Shown: positions 50,915 to 62,406 of the stretch, piece after piece
How positions within the stretch are numbered: the stretch's first letter is position 1
Layout of the letters: each line of letters begins with the position of its first letter
Assembly: GCA_039105265.1 (NCBI GenBank)
Contig: JAPFFF010000073.1
Location: 186,001-250,000 of the forward strand
Direction of reading: 5' to 3'
DNA length: 64,000 bases
Origin: Tritrichomonas musculus
Taxonomy: Eukaryota; Parabasalia; Tritrichomonadida; Tritrichomonadidae
Program-made: the position numbers and the translations under genes
The notes under the pieces: model-generated
Told to the model about the DNA's origin: nothing
Seen by the model: only the letters and a program-made list of their open reading frames with translations
Database searches by the model: none

Positions 50915-53900
50915 TTAAAGCTTTGATCCATCACTACATTTGCGAAGATTACTGAGCCAATTATCATAATATTCGTTGATCAATTCTATATCAAACTTAT
51001 TTTTGACCAAATCATTCCAGTTATTTTTAATAATTGATTTTATATTCACACTTGAATCATATTTTTTGTTGGCTATAATATTTAATTTTACAAATGAATA
51101 AAAATCACCAATAACCGAAATCAAGGAAGAACTGTGAATAATAGTCGGTAATATTGTTATTTTTAATTTGTTACACAAATCAGTAACGCTTTGTAAATCA
51201 TGAATCCCGTTATTATCATTGAAAAATATTATTTCTTCATTATCTATCGAAATGTGCTTTTTCATGAACATGGTTACTTCGCTAATAAATTCAAGATAGT
51301 CTTTATCAGTGATTTGAGTATCATAAAAACGGTAAATAAGTCCATAAAAAGGAATCGCTATTGATATTGTTGTAAAAATTCCATTTGAAATTGGGAAATG
51401 TAGAGAAGGAGTCATCCCAACATATCCTTTTCCATTTTTTCTTTTTTCACATTTTGTTACAGTGGCTTCATCGATAAATCCCATAATTGCTTTGCTGTTT
51501 TTAAATAAGCTTTCGATAATCTTTGAATAAATAACCCGGGCAATTCTAATACCAATATTATTTAAGTCTGGTGGTTCAAATTTTAAATTTGCAATTGGAA
51601 AATCATTATTTTTAATGTATTTTTGTAATGTTCTTTTACAAATTGGAGTGTTAGAATTGGAACCAAACATAGAATTCATAAAAATAACATATGATTCTGT
51701 TGACATATTTGGGAAATCTAAGAGTAAAGAAGTTAGACAAATAAGAGATTTTTGATCAAAAACAGAGTGATTCTCGTTTCTATTTGAGTATGTCTCAAGA
51801 TTTTCATTTAAATATTTATTTTGTTCTTCACATGTTAAGTGCTTAAACCATCCATTTTTGTTAAGTAAAGTTTTTATACATGTAAAATCTTGATCAAAAT
51901 TTAAACCTTTTTTTTGTCGAAGGACAGTCACCCAATTACATGACGGACTTGAGGTTCTATTTTTCATTATATATTGGATGCAAAATGATGTTTCTGTATC
52001 TGTTTTGTCGAAATTGTTTTTGTATAATTTAAGAAAATCTCTTGAAATATATGTTTTTATTGTTTCTATATACTTATCATCATCCGGCATTTGGTTATAT
52101 TTCATATTTGTAGAATTGCGCACTTTTGATATCACTTCAACAATATTATTGATTTCAACTCTATTTTCCCAATCGTAGCACATTATGATAAAATTGTTGT
52201 CATCATTTAGTTGTTCAATAAAAATCTGTGTCTTAAAAAAGTCAAAATCATACTTTAAATTAAATAATTCAGGATATTTATATCTTAAATTTGATATTCC
52301 ATATTCTTCCTCATCTTCTTCATCATATTCTTCATCATATAATTTTTCTTCATCATATTTAATATTCTCTTTAAAAGCATTAGAACATTTTGGGTCAAAA
52401 GTATTAGTATTTTCATCGAATTCAAAGTCTGAATCAGAACTTGAATCATCTTTTAGTACATCTAAAACATTTTTTGTTGTGTTTAAAGCATATATTTCAT
52501 ATAATGAATTTTTCAAAAAAGTGGCAAAATCTATTGCATCATAATATTCTTTTTGCAAGCTTTTTGGCTTAAATAAAGCACATTTGCTTAAATCATTTGT
52601 CATGCAATGATCTCCATTCATTTTTGGTTTGGTAATGTTACCATACTTCTGGTTGTACCAAAAAATTTCTGGTGATAGGATGTTTCCAATTTCTTCATAA
52701 GTGATGAGATGATCAATAGAAATTTCCATAAGCTTTTTATAAATTTCTTCTCCTTTTTTCTTTATTTCATCATCATCAATTTTATCGTCTATGAAATCAA
52801 AATTTCTTAAAATGTATGCAGTATATTTAATTATATTTTTTAATGCATTATATTCATTTGCTCGATTAAAGTTATTATCATTATTGTCTAGGATTTTCGG
52901 CTCCATAGAATTTATCATAATCTTTCCTAATAAATTTGGAAATCCGAAAGTATCAAATGATGTGATCATATGCATTTTATTACTTTTGTTGGCTGCATTA
53001 GAATTTATTACATTCGATTGAATATTAGAAGCAGGAACTGCATTTGTATTTGAACTGTTGGGTTGCAAATTAATGATTTCATTTGTATTCACATTATCAG
53101 TAATTTCCTCATATAAGTACATGATGCTTTTACGAGACATTTCATTTGAAATATTCTGTAGTAGCATTTTCATAAATGGATCATTTGATTGAGACAAATC
53201 TAAAAAAGTGACATCATGATCATCAAAAAGATAGTATTCATCATTTACACGAATAATTGAATGTATATGCGAATTTTGATCACTTCCTGTAAAAGTTAGC
53301 ATGCCAACAAATTGATACTTATTTTGAAAAAAAGTAATCACTTTATTAATCATTATCTCATCTTTATTAATTGATTGAACAAAATTTCTATTAACATTGA
53401 TCAATAAACATTTCGGACATTTGTAAATTAGTGATATAGTCTGAACGAAGTTATCAATTAAATATTGGAGTGAATTTTTTTCTGGCTGAAGAGAAATGAA
53501 AAAAGAACTTGAACTCACCGGATTCTCCAGATTTTCATTAGATTTTTCCATAAAAATACTTAAGAAAATTTCTTTTATGTTTTTTGAAAGTGATTCTATC
53601 AAATAATTTGCAAATTCCATTGAGTCTGATTGTTCATTTGGTAATCTCTGATTTCCCAACCATCCATTCCAATTATATATGAAATCATAAATATAAATTG
53701 CTTTGTTTTTTTTTCTTTTTTGGTTACTGAACAGTCGATTATAAATATTTTTGAGAATTTTTTCGTTTGAATTTTCAATTTTTGCAAATTCAAAATAATT
53801 TTGAATTGAATTGCAACGATAAAACAGCTGCAAGAATGAAATAGCGTAACAATAAGATGATTTCTTTTTTGATTTGTCCTTGTTGAAGATACCACGTAAT

Positions 53901-53971
53901 ATATTCTGAGAAGATGTTCTTATTGATCGATTTCTTGTGGTTTCATCAGCTGTTTGCATTTGGGTAAGCAT
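50915..53971 (-). CDS. USP-type cysteine protease fused to a DDE transposase
   Basis: 1018 aa, one open frame, ATG 53971. Residues ~36-260 show a ubiquitin-specific protease fold: Cys box SSYCYAISFLQLFY (Cys41), EQSDSMEFANYL (QDxxEF-like box, ~113-124), CPKC zinc pair (185-188), His box SHIHSIIRVNDEYYLFDDHD (His235; Asp250/251). Thus the protease triad is kept. Residues ~300-750 are helical with an acidic tract. Residues ~775-980 resemble Tc1/IS630-type DDE: RTLQKYIKNNDFP (HTH end), Asp834 (GFIDEATV), Asp919 (IIFFNDNNGIHD), Asp956 (SVIGDFYSFVK) in the place of the usual D/E. Catalytic assignment of the third residue is less sure. Flanked by foldback arrays on both sides. The organisation is like FB-NOF of Drosophila, though the proteins are unrelated as far as I can tell. 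Confidence 0.75.
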   Translation of the reverse strand: MLTQMQTADETTRNRSIRTSSQNILRGIFNKDKSKKKSSYCYAISFLQLFYRCNSIQNYFEFAKIENSNEKILKNIYNRLFSNQKRKKNKAIYIYDFIYNWNGWLGNQRLPNEQSDSMEFANYLIESLSKNIKEIFLSIFMEKSNENLENPVSSSSFFISLQPEKNSLQYLIDNFVQTISLIYKCPKCLLINVNRNFVQSINKDEIMINKVITFFQNKYQFVGMLTFTGSDQNSHIHSIIRVNDEYYLFDDHDVTFLDLSQSNDPFMKMLLQNISNEMSRKSIMYLYEEITDNVNTNEIINLQPNSSNTNAVPASNIQSNVINSNAANKSNKMHMITSFDTFGFPNLLGKIMINSMEPKILDNNDNNFNRANEYNALKNIIKYTAYILRNFDFIDDKIDDDEIKKKGEEIYKKLMEISIDHLITYEEIGNILSPEIFWYNQKYGNITKPKMNGDHCMTNDLSKCALFKPKSLQKEYYDAIDFATFLKNSLYEIYALNTTKNVLDVLKDDSSSDSDFEFDENTNTFDPKCSNAFKENIKYDEEKLYDEEYDEEDEEEYGISNLRYKYPELFNLKYDFDFFKTQIFIEQLNDDNNFIIMCYDWENRVEINNIVEVISKVRNSTNMKYNQMPDDDKYIETIKTYISRDFLKLYKNNFDKTDTETSFCIQYIMKNRTSSPSCNWVTVLRQKKGLNFDQDFTCIKTLLNKNGWFKHLTCEEQNKYLNENLETYSNRNENHSVFDQKSLICLTSLLLDFPNMSTESYVIFMNSMFGSNSNTPICKRTLQKYIKNNDFPIANLKFEPPDLNNIGIRIARVIYSKIIESLFKNSKAIMGFIDEATVTKCEKRKNGKGYVGMTPSLHFPISNGIFTTISIAIPFYGLIYRFYDTQITDKDYLEFISEVTMFMKKHISIDNEEIIFFNDNNGIHDLQSVTDLCNKLKITILPTIIHSSSLISVIGDFYSFVKLNIIANKKYDSSVNIKSIIKNNWNDLVKNKFDIELINEYYDNWLSNLRKCSDGSKL

Positions 53972-54119
53972 TATTTTAAAGAAATAAATATATTCAACAA
54001 AAATTTTCAGACATTTGATATGAAATAATAGAAAATATTACCAAAATGATTTTATATGAATTGATTGAATTTTATTTATAGAATAAATCTTAAATAAAAA
54101 TAGTTTTGAAATATATTTC

Positions 54120-56021
54120 CTATTTTGATCGGCACTTTTTATATTTCCCATTTTGATCGGCACTTTTTCATTCCACCTATTTGTATTCATTATTATCTCT
54201 TCATTTTAGTATATTATCTTTTTATGCAACTAAATATGATTATATATATGAATTAATTAATAAGATGATAATTTATTCTAGGTTAATATAAATTAATCTC
54301 ATACTTTATTTAAAATTTCTTATATTTGTAAGATTATATTATTCATGTTAATATGTTGATAACAAATATATTATTATTTTATTATATAAATACTTATTTA
54401 TGTCACTTTTTATATTTCCCATTTTGATCGGCACTTTTTCATTTCACCTATTTGTATTCATTATTATCTCTTCATTTTAGTATATTATCTTTTTATGCAA
54501 CTAAATATGATTATATATATGAATTAATTAATAAGATGATAATTTATTCTAGGTTAATATAAATTAATCTCATACTTTATTTAAAATTTCTTATATTTGT
54601 AAGATTATATTATTCATGTTAATATGTTGATAACAAATATATTATTATTTTATTATATAAATACTTATTTATGCCACTTTTTATATTTCCCATTTTGAGT
54701 GTCAAACCGTCAAAATTGTCAGAAAAAGTATATTTTGTTATTTTTTAAAAACAAATGGATGATTGTGTTCTGCATTTAACAAAGTTTGATTTTTCACAAC
54801 AATGACCGTCTTATCATAAATATCACAAATTTTAAATAAAATATGATAATAATTTATATTAACCTAGAATAAATTATCATCTTGTTAATTAATTCATATA
54901 TATAATCATATTTAGTTGCATAAAAAGATAATATACTAAAATGAAGAGATAATAATGAATACAAATAGGTGAAATGAAAAAGTGCCGATCAAAATGGGAA
55001 ATATAAAAAGTGGCATAAATAAGTATTTATATAATAAAATAATAATATATTTTTTATCAACATATTAACATGAATAATACAGGGTGGTCAAAAAGTCTGT
55101 TCGTCAATCATTATTTTAATGAATATTAAATATTTGTTTATTATATCTATATATTATAATAGATAATTTTTATAGTAATCAATAACTTAAAAAAATATTC
55201 CAATAGGCGCTTCACATATATTTTTCTAATTGAATTTTATAAAGCATATCAAATTTTCAATTGTCTTATTAAAATTGATATTTTCAATAGTTAAAAATCA
55301 TTCTATATTCATAAAAACATGATATATAAAAAGTTTAAATTGTATATTATTATATATATTAATAAATAAATATAAATATTATTTATGAATTAGATTCAAC
55401 TATTTTATCATTATTCCAAAAATTTTGGAATACTGAAAAAGTTCAAATTTTGCACATATAAGAATCAATCAAACAATTTAAACTGATAATTGGAATAAAT
55501 ATTTAATAAATATATATATTCAAATAGTATAGATGCATATATATTAAAATATAGAAATAAATTCAGTAAAATCCAATATTAGGTTTTTTATAATACTTTT
55601 TAATCAAAATAGATGAATGTATGTATGGTTTGAAGTTTATTCATCATTTTATGGTTCAAACCCAAATAATTATTTTCAAAATATATGTCAATATTATCTT
55701 CTTAAACTAAGCTTAATATTATATTATTTTGATGAATGAAATAGAATCACATTCTGAAATACATTAAATTTTTCTCAATATATTTCCCAAAATACCAAAA
55801 AATATAAACGTATACTATTTTTTGAATTAATTTTTTAAAAGTTAATTAAAAAGATTTTCAACAATAAATAATATACTTTTATTACCTATAATTCAAAGAA
55901 TATATGTATATAATATGAAATAGTAATGCTAACTATACATTGTAAAAAACCCTGACGAACAGACTTTTTGACCACCCTGTATAATCTAACAAATATAAGA
56001 AATTTTAAATAAAGTATGAGA
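54120..56021. repeat. Foldback array 2, interrupted by a MITE
   Basis: Forward units with phase points 54174 and 54445 (271 bp), the same spacer as array 1 (from ~54700), then inverted units from ~54835 (phase point 54967). A 900-bp element sits inside (55080-55979), after which the unit resumes and breaks off at ~56021, at the end of the Mutator-like gene. Spacer and units are nearly identical to array 1 and in the same orientation. Confidence 0.85.
55080..55979. mobile_element. 900-bp TA-flanked non-coding element inside the foldback unit
   Basis: Perfect 27-bp inverted ends beginning CAGGGTGGTCAAAAAGTCTG then TTCGTCA, TA on each side. The interrupted unit reads GAATAATA | element | TAATCTAAC, while intact units have GAATAATATAATCTTAC (near 49945), so insertion duplicated TA exactly. 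The inside is AT-rich without coding frames. Non-autonomous, Tc1/mariner type. Confidence 0.9.
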
Positions 56022-58827
56022 TTATTTATTAATATTAATTTCAAAGTGATATTTATGCCTCTTTCTCGTTTGAATCCTTGATTTTGGATTAAAAGGTGAA
56101 ATCTTGGGATCTATAGAAAGATTATCAATTGGTACAGGTATATTTATATGACTCTCTAAGGTTTCAAGAATAGTTCCAACAAAGTAGCATTTAGCAACTC
56201 TTCTGTCCCATGATTGATTAGCTTTCAAACAAGCACAAATATAATGCGCACATGGAAATCCTCTATCTTCATATTTGCCACATGGACACCGGCATTCTTT
56301 CAAGTTGACATCCCAACATAATGCAGATGACTTTGGAACTCCTGTTAATTGTCCTTTCTCATTGAAATTAACATCATTCTTTTTGAAAACTTTGAAAGAT
56401 TCTGTTCCAGGAACATTAATTGCAAAAAATTTATTTGCTTTCTGAGTTACTTGATTCATCCGAGAATCATAATATGGTGTTGTAAAATTTTTTAATAGCA
56501 TTAATTTAGTGCACTGTTCATATCCATAGAGTTCTAAGATATTAAATATTTGAATTGGTTCTTTATCTTTATATGGTGCAATGAGACTGTTGATCGATTC
56601 AACTGGAGATGATGTCGATAATTCTCCACCAGCATTCTTATTAAAGAATCGGTTGAAAAGCTTATTTTCTTTTCCTTCAATGTATTGTTTGTAAATCAGT
56701 GGATGTTTTGTCTTGAAGGTGATACATTGCGATCGAAATTCAGCTGGATGATCTGCATGAAACAATCCCCAAAATAATGATCGAGCTTCATCATTTGTAA
56801 GTTTTTTAGCAATGTGCCATGCACAAAGTTTATGGTCAACATTTGGAAATACAAATTTAATTGCCGATTCAAGTGCTTTTCCTTCATCTGATAGTATTGT
56901 TTCAATGCACTTTGGGCGAACAGATTTAACTAATTCTAGAATCATTTTTATAATTTCTGCATTTTCAGTTGGCGCCCAGGCTAGTGGGATATTGGTCCTG
57001 TTTCCACTAACAGTCATTACAATTATGATTACTCCACGTGAAATCGCACATTGAAAAGTTCCATCGATAATTAAAATAGGAAGAATAGCATCTGAACTAA
57101 GCAATAGTTTTCCATAATTTGGTACTATCCCAATCCCTATTATTTCATTATTCTTATTCTCTGCTAATTTTGATAAACCTCCATTCTGAATATTATTTTC
57201 CAAATATTCTGGAATTTTTTGCCACTCCATGATCCTTGATGCTTCACAATCAATGGGTAGTTGGCGTTCCAATCGACGTCTGAGAGTTCTCTGGTTAACA
57301 TTTTGAGTGAACTCTGTTTTGAAAGCTGATATTCCTTCATTGATAGTGAAATAATGTGTTTTCAAATTTCTTATTGCTTCATCAATAAAAATGGATGGAA
57401 AATGTGCAGCTTTGGCTTTTCTATTTTCAAAATTATGGCGATCTGGAGGACAAGTATGTTCATTGTATGTAGTAACTTTCCATTTATCATCAACTTTTGA
57501 CCAAACCATTTTGAAATCGCATGTTGTCAATTTTGCATCTTGAATATAAGAACTTTCCAAATTAACGATCGCTTCTTTTTTCTTTTCTATGCATCGATAT
57601 TCAATTCGATTATTTGATGATGTTCTTATTTTGATAAAACGATCTCCAATGAACGAAATATTTGCCATTGCTATTCGGACATCTTTTTGTGTTTGAAAAG
57701 AATAATTAGAAAGCTCTTTAAATGTTGCCGGGGTTCCGGTTTCACGATCTGTGCAATATTTCAAAGATGCTGGGTTTTTTTTCTGATTTATCATTAATTC
57801 CAATTCATTTTGTTGAATTGGTTCCTCTGGATTTGGATCAGCAGATTTACTCGTATGTGAAAACACAAAAGGTGATTGTAATGGATGAAATGGTGGAACA
57901 TAATCTTGCCCTGTTTCCCACCATCCAATTTTTGTTTTTTTCGGTTGGAAATCAATACCGATAATATCAATTCTAACTGGCGGAACTGCACTATCTGGTA
58001 AATAATCATCATTCGTATCGTCCTCATCATATTCTTTGGCATCATCATTATCAGTTTCTAATTCATTCATAATTTTCCATTCATAGTTTTTAGATTTTTG
58101 AATTTTGGATTCTAATCTGATTTGATTAAGAGTAATTTGCTTGCAACAAATGTCACAAATTAAAACATGTTTCTTTATCATATTAGATATTAAAGTTGGA
58201 AAATTGATACTATGCTCATCATCATTTAGTTGATGGAATGCTGCAATTTTATCATTTGATAAATTTGATTGAATTCCAAGTTTTTCAAGAATTGCTTTTC
58301 CAACTTGAGATTTTTTAAGAACATTCATGTAATGTAATTTTAGGAAGTATAAACTTTTTTTTGATGAATGAACAACAAAATTTGAATTCTTTTTTGTATT
58401 TGATATTTCATAAAAATCAATCCCATTCATTTCAATCTTTGTTACATTTTTGATTTCTACATCGATATTGGAATTTGCTGGTATAATAGATAGAAAGGTT
58501 TTTTTTTCCAATAAAAGATTTCGGATTGTTGATTGAAAAAGTTTCTTCGCCTTCAAAAACTTTGTAATATATTTTAGTGCCAATACTTTGCAAATGTAAA
58601 AAATCTATTTCACTTAAAAATAGCTGAAATGGTTCTGGTTGCAATGAAAAATGTAATATAAAGTCATGCAAAAGATATAAGTCGTACTGATCATATAATT
58701 CCTGTACAAAATCGTTGATATCGATAGATAAACTATTAAAAAATGTGAGAAACTGATTGTTTTCTTCAACGGCATCTTGCAAAATGCTTTGAAATTGTGT
58801 ATAGGGTTGGAAATTTGTGCTGTTCAT
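56022..58827 (-). CDS. Mutator-like (MULE) transposase, one frame change
   Basis: Two overlapping minus-strand frames. The first (58432-58827, ATG 58827) encodes an N-terminal region ending in a Cys pair (YRCRNQKCNKD). The second (open from 58583, no ATG, to 56022) carries the rest: a FAR1/WRKY-GCM-like zinc region (TTCDFKMVWSKVDDKWKVTT, EHTCPPDRH), the MULE core with ILIIDGTFQ and ILSDEGKALESAIKFVFPNV then HKLCAWHIAK, and a SWIM zinc finger (CRCPCGKYEDRGFPCAHY). Homology passes from the first to the second frame around 58430-58460, so a single base shift splits the gene; it could be a sequencing error, a programmed shift or decay. It cuts and moves DNA in the nucleus. No long terminal repeats are seen; its 3' end is immediately against foldback array 2. 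Confidence 0.85.
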
Positions 58828-61122
58828 ATAAGTGTTGTCTTTTAACGTTTTTATTTTTTGAATGAACGTTTATTTATTTATTAACATGAAAATGAGGATT
58901 CAGCCTTAAGCTCTCAATTAATAGATCAATTTTAATAAAAATTTTTATTAATTTTGTATATTTCTAAATATTATAAAGAAATATCACCACAAATCATTAA
59001 ATTTTTCTTCATCTATTATTACTTCCTACCCATGACAATTATTATCTATTGTAATGGGAAATAATATATATTTCGTATTAAAATTTTATGAAATTAAATT
59101 TATAATCAGTATAAATTTGAAAATATATTTATTCTTTTTATTCAGAAACGAATGAACTTTTGTTAGTTATTTTTGAGAAATATATTCAAAAAGTTGGAAT
59201 AATTAATATAATTATATCAAATGTTTTTTCCTTTTTGAAATAGAAATGATTCAAACTATTTCAATATAAATATTTTAATTCGCAATTTTCTCATTACTGT
59301 TCTATGAAGTATAAAATGATTTTAAAATATATGAAGAAGGTTATTTAAAATTAAGAAAAAATTGCAAAATATTATTATATAAAAAAACGTAAATCGTATT
59401 TATTTTAACATTTTTGATTTAAATTTATTACATTCTGATATATTGAGTGCCCAACACTTTATTAACCTAAAACTATTGACTGTATCGGTAAACCATTTGT
59501 TGGAAGAAACTCTAAAAAATCTACAATAAAAATGCAGTTATTTATTATGATTGCATTTATAAAACTGTTCTTATTATAAAGTTCATTCTATTAGATTCAG
59601 CAATACACATATTTATGTGGTTTTAGTTAATTTTTTATGAGATTTTAAATAAAAATCTCTATAAAAAGGAAATGATTTGATATATTGATGTTGTATATTG
59701 AGTCATATTATATTTTCTACAATTGAAATAAATGCTTCATCAATACATGTTATAACAAAACAGAATTACATTATAAGATATCTACTAAAAATAATTTTAG
59801 GTGAATTAATTCTGATAAGAAGCTTATTTATAAAATTGGCTTAAAACTCTATGTGTAAACATTGACACAAAGGCCTGTATCTTATTTTTACAAATAAAAT
59901 TTCAAAGTAAAGCATATGTATCCTATATAAATATTATTATAAGGGTTCAATTTGAATTATGCATCGTCTTGAAGGTATATGTTCAATTGAATTTTTGATA
60001 AAATTAAATTAATTATCTTATTCATTTGATGAATAAAGTAATATGGTACAGGTATTGATCGCTTATGCTCTCCCAGCTTAAACCACTTTGTCACAAGTTT
60101 ATTTATGACTCACTTTGCATGCGCTACTCCAAAAACTCTATAAAATGTGTCAGCTCATAATAAAAAAGCCATGTTTGCTAAAAGTGTTTCTTATTACAAC
60201 TTGGTTTTCATTGAACTTTTTGTTGCCTTGAAAACTGTACCAAAATCATTATATTTGCTATTAAACATGTTCCTCGTAATGTGGAATATGGGCGTAATAA
60301 ATGAAATTTTTTTACTCCATTACCAAATAAATTGTTTAATTGTGCTAAGGCCTACTTTCAGACAACAAACTTCCAAATCATTTATTTTTTTTTGTATTCT
60401 TCTAATTATGACATATGAACTTAAATCTCTAGTTAGATTCCATACTGAATTACCATTCTCTGATTCTACTATTTTGGTTTCGTATACATCATATTATGTC
60501 TTTGAGAACAGTTAAAATTTTGAAATTTCTCGATTACGTAATATAAATCGAGCAATATAAAAATCTACGAGATGCTTTTGTGATGTTCAAATCCTAATAT
60601 AAATATTTTCCCTCTCTGCATTACTTTGATATGGCATATTTCTGTAACATCACCATTTTTCTAATTGCTCAATATACAAAAATATATGCTAAAAATAAAG
60701 CAACAAAATAATAAGGTGTAATTACAGGCCAATATTTTAATGTTTATCGTTATAATAAAAATTTCGAGCAAAACATCGATATATAATAAAATTTGGCTTT
60801 TATAATATTATATTAAATTTCAAAATTAAACTTACAATAAAAATTTGTTACGCAATACCTCTGTTTGAAGAAATAAACTATTTAAAAAGTAGCCTTTCTG
60901 CTACTCCTTCTTTGATTTTTGAGAGAAAAAGTACTTTTTACATAAATAATTAGATATTTTTTTGTAATTCTCTTAAAAAGCATATTTGATTTATTTTATT
61001 ATATGATACTATTCTTCTATGATGTGGAATGTAAATTAAGTATACAAAGTGTTTGAAGTTAAATCAATATTTGGCAGCAACTCTCAAACTTTTTGAGAAA
61101 TCTTCAGAAAAATAAATAAATG
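58828..61122. other. Long AT-rich spacer
   Basis: About 2.3 kb without a convincing gene. A 122-codon frame at 60147 has odd composition and no family. AAACTTTTTGAGA at 61087-61099, just before the mariner, equals part of its terminal repeat in reverse and may be a relic of another copy. Confidence 0.45.
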
Positions 61123-61124
61123 TA

Positions 61125-62404
61125 TAGGGGTCTCAAAAAGTTTTTAGGGCGACTATTAAAGAAACAGATTAAAGTTATAATATTAAAATATAATAATCTT
61201 TACTTAATATATTCACCATTATTATTTATTATTTCATCGCATCTCTTTATCCATGATTCAAAAACCTTGTTCATTATGTCACTTGGTATTTCATGCAAGA
61301 TTTCGGTTATTGCGTCAAATAATTCTTCAGGTGAGGTGAAAGATAATCCAGCTAGCTTTTCTTTCAGATATCTGAAAAGAAAGTAATCTGAGGGTGCCAA
61401 GTCTGGGCTGTATGGAGGATGTGGCACCCTCACAACACCATTTTTATTATACCACTCATTTGATTTTTTCGAGTTGTGAACTCTACAATTATCGAGATGG
61501 AGTTTAAGCTTTTTCTTTTTTGATGTTTTTCTAAATTCATCAATTGTTGGTTCAAGCACATTATTAATAAAATATTCTGTATTAAAAGATTGACCTTTCT
61601 TCATCATATCAATATGAAAAATTCGATTTTTTGAGAACATTACTGTAATCATCACTTTTTCAGTACATATACTTTTTGAAACCCTAAATGGCACATCATC
61701 TTTAGATATTGACCATTTTTTTGCAGGTTCATAAGACAAAAAGAACCATGATTGGTCTCCTGTGATCAGATTAATGAAATCTTTTTGTGACTCAGAAACA
61801 AGTATTGATTTTAATTCCAGTGCGCCATTTACTCTTTTATTTTTCAGATCATTTGTCAGAGAATAAGGCACCCAACGTAAAGTGTAATTTTTGTAACCGA
61901 GAACTTCAGTTAAACGGTTATAAGCAGTACCATATGAACAACCACAAACATCACTTATTTGTGAAACAGAACTAAAAGGATATTCTGTTAATGTTTTAAG
62001 AATAATTGCATCCAAATCATCTAATGGCGGTCTCCCTGATCTGGGCTTATCATCAATCGTTACACGCCCGCATTTAAATTCATGATACCAGTATTCAACA
62101 GTTTTGGGTTTCAGCGCTTTGCATTGATATACATTAACAAGTTTTTGGTGTATTTGAGCTGGCATTTTTCCTTTTAGATAATAATAATGAATGATTCCTC
62201 GCTGCTCTATTTCAGACATTTGATTATACGTTTATATTTTTAATTTTAAACGAACTTTTTGACCTTTAACTCTATGAATAAAGAATGAAAATTTAATTTG
62301 ATAAGAAATATAATGTTACTAAGATCACTACTATATGTTATTAAAATATTACATTTTCAAACCATTCCAAAGATGGTCGCCCTAAAAACTTTTTGAGACC
62401 CCTA
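61125..62404. mobile_element. Whole-looking mariner element, 1280 bp
   Basis: Perfect 29-bp terminal inverted repeats (TAGGGGTCTCAAAAAGTTTT then TAGGGCGAC), TA duplication on both sides (61123-61124, 62405-62406), one intact transposase gene between. Size and layout are typical of mariner. Tvmar1 of Trichomonas vaginalis is a known trichomonad mariner; relation to it would need comparison. Confidence 0.93.
61200..62219 (-). CDS. Mariner transposase (DD34D)
   Basis: 339 aa, ATG 62219, close to the usual ~345. N-terminal paired HTH regions (residues ~5-105: QIHQKLVNVY, TVEYWYHEFKCGR, then SQISDVCGCSYGTAYNRL) with the linker KPRSGRPP. WVPYSL at ~116 corresponds to WVPHEL. Catalytic core: Asp155 (GDQSW), Asp243 (HLDNCRVH), Asp278 (YSPDLAPSDYFLF), 34 residues apart, hence DD34D. 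All three are present and there is no stop or shift, so it looks able to cut and paste its element. No other copy of this gene is in the window. Confidence 0.95.
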   Translation of the reverse strand: MSEIEQRGIIHYYYLKGKMPAQIHQKLVNVYQCKALKPKTVEYWYHEFKCGRVTIDDKPRSGRPPLDDLDAIILKTLTEYPFSSVSQISDVCGCSYGTAYNRLTEVLGYKNYTLRWVPYSLTNDLKNKRVNGALELKSILVSESQKDFINLITGDQSWFFLSYEPAKKWSISKDDVPFRVSKSICTEKVMITVMFSKNRIFHIDMMKKGQSFNTEYFINNVLEPTIDEFRKTSKKKKLKLHLDNCRVHNSKKSNEWYNKNGVVRVPHPPYSPDLAPSDYFLFRYLKEKLAGLSFTSPEELFDAITEILHEIPSDIMNKVFESWIKRCDEIINNNGEYIK

Positions 62405-62406
62405 TA

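Noticed and set aside
52185-52544. Ser-rich plus-strand frame of 119 codons
   Set aside because: Antisense to the acidic and Asp/Glu-rich middle of the USP-DDE gene; reverse of GAA/GAT codons gives Ser/Phe.
50915-53971. Reading the protease-bearing gene as a Polinton-type element
   Set aside because: No capsid, polymerase B or adenain-like gene is near; the protease looks USP-like and the other half is Tc1/IS630-like.
60147-60515. 122-codon frame as a gene
   Set aside because: Odd composition, no initiator motif and no recognisable family; likely chance in AT-rich DNA.
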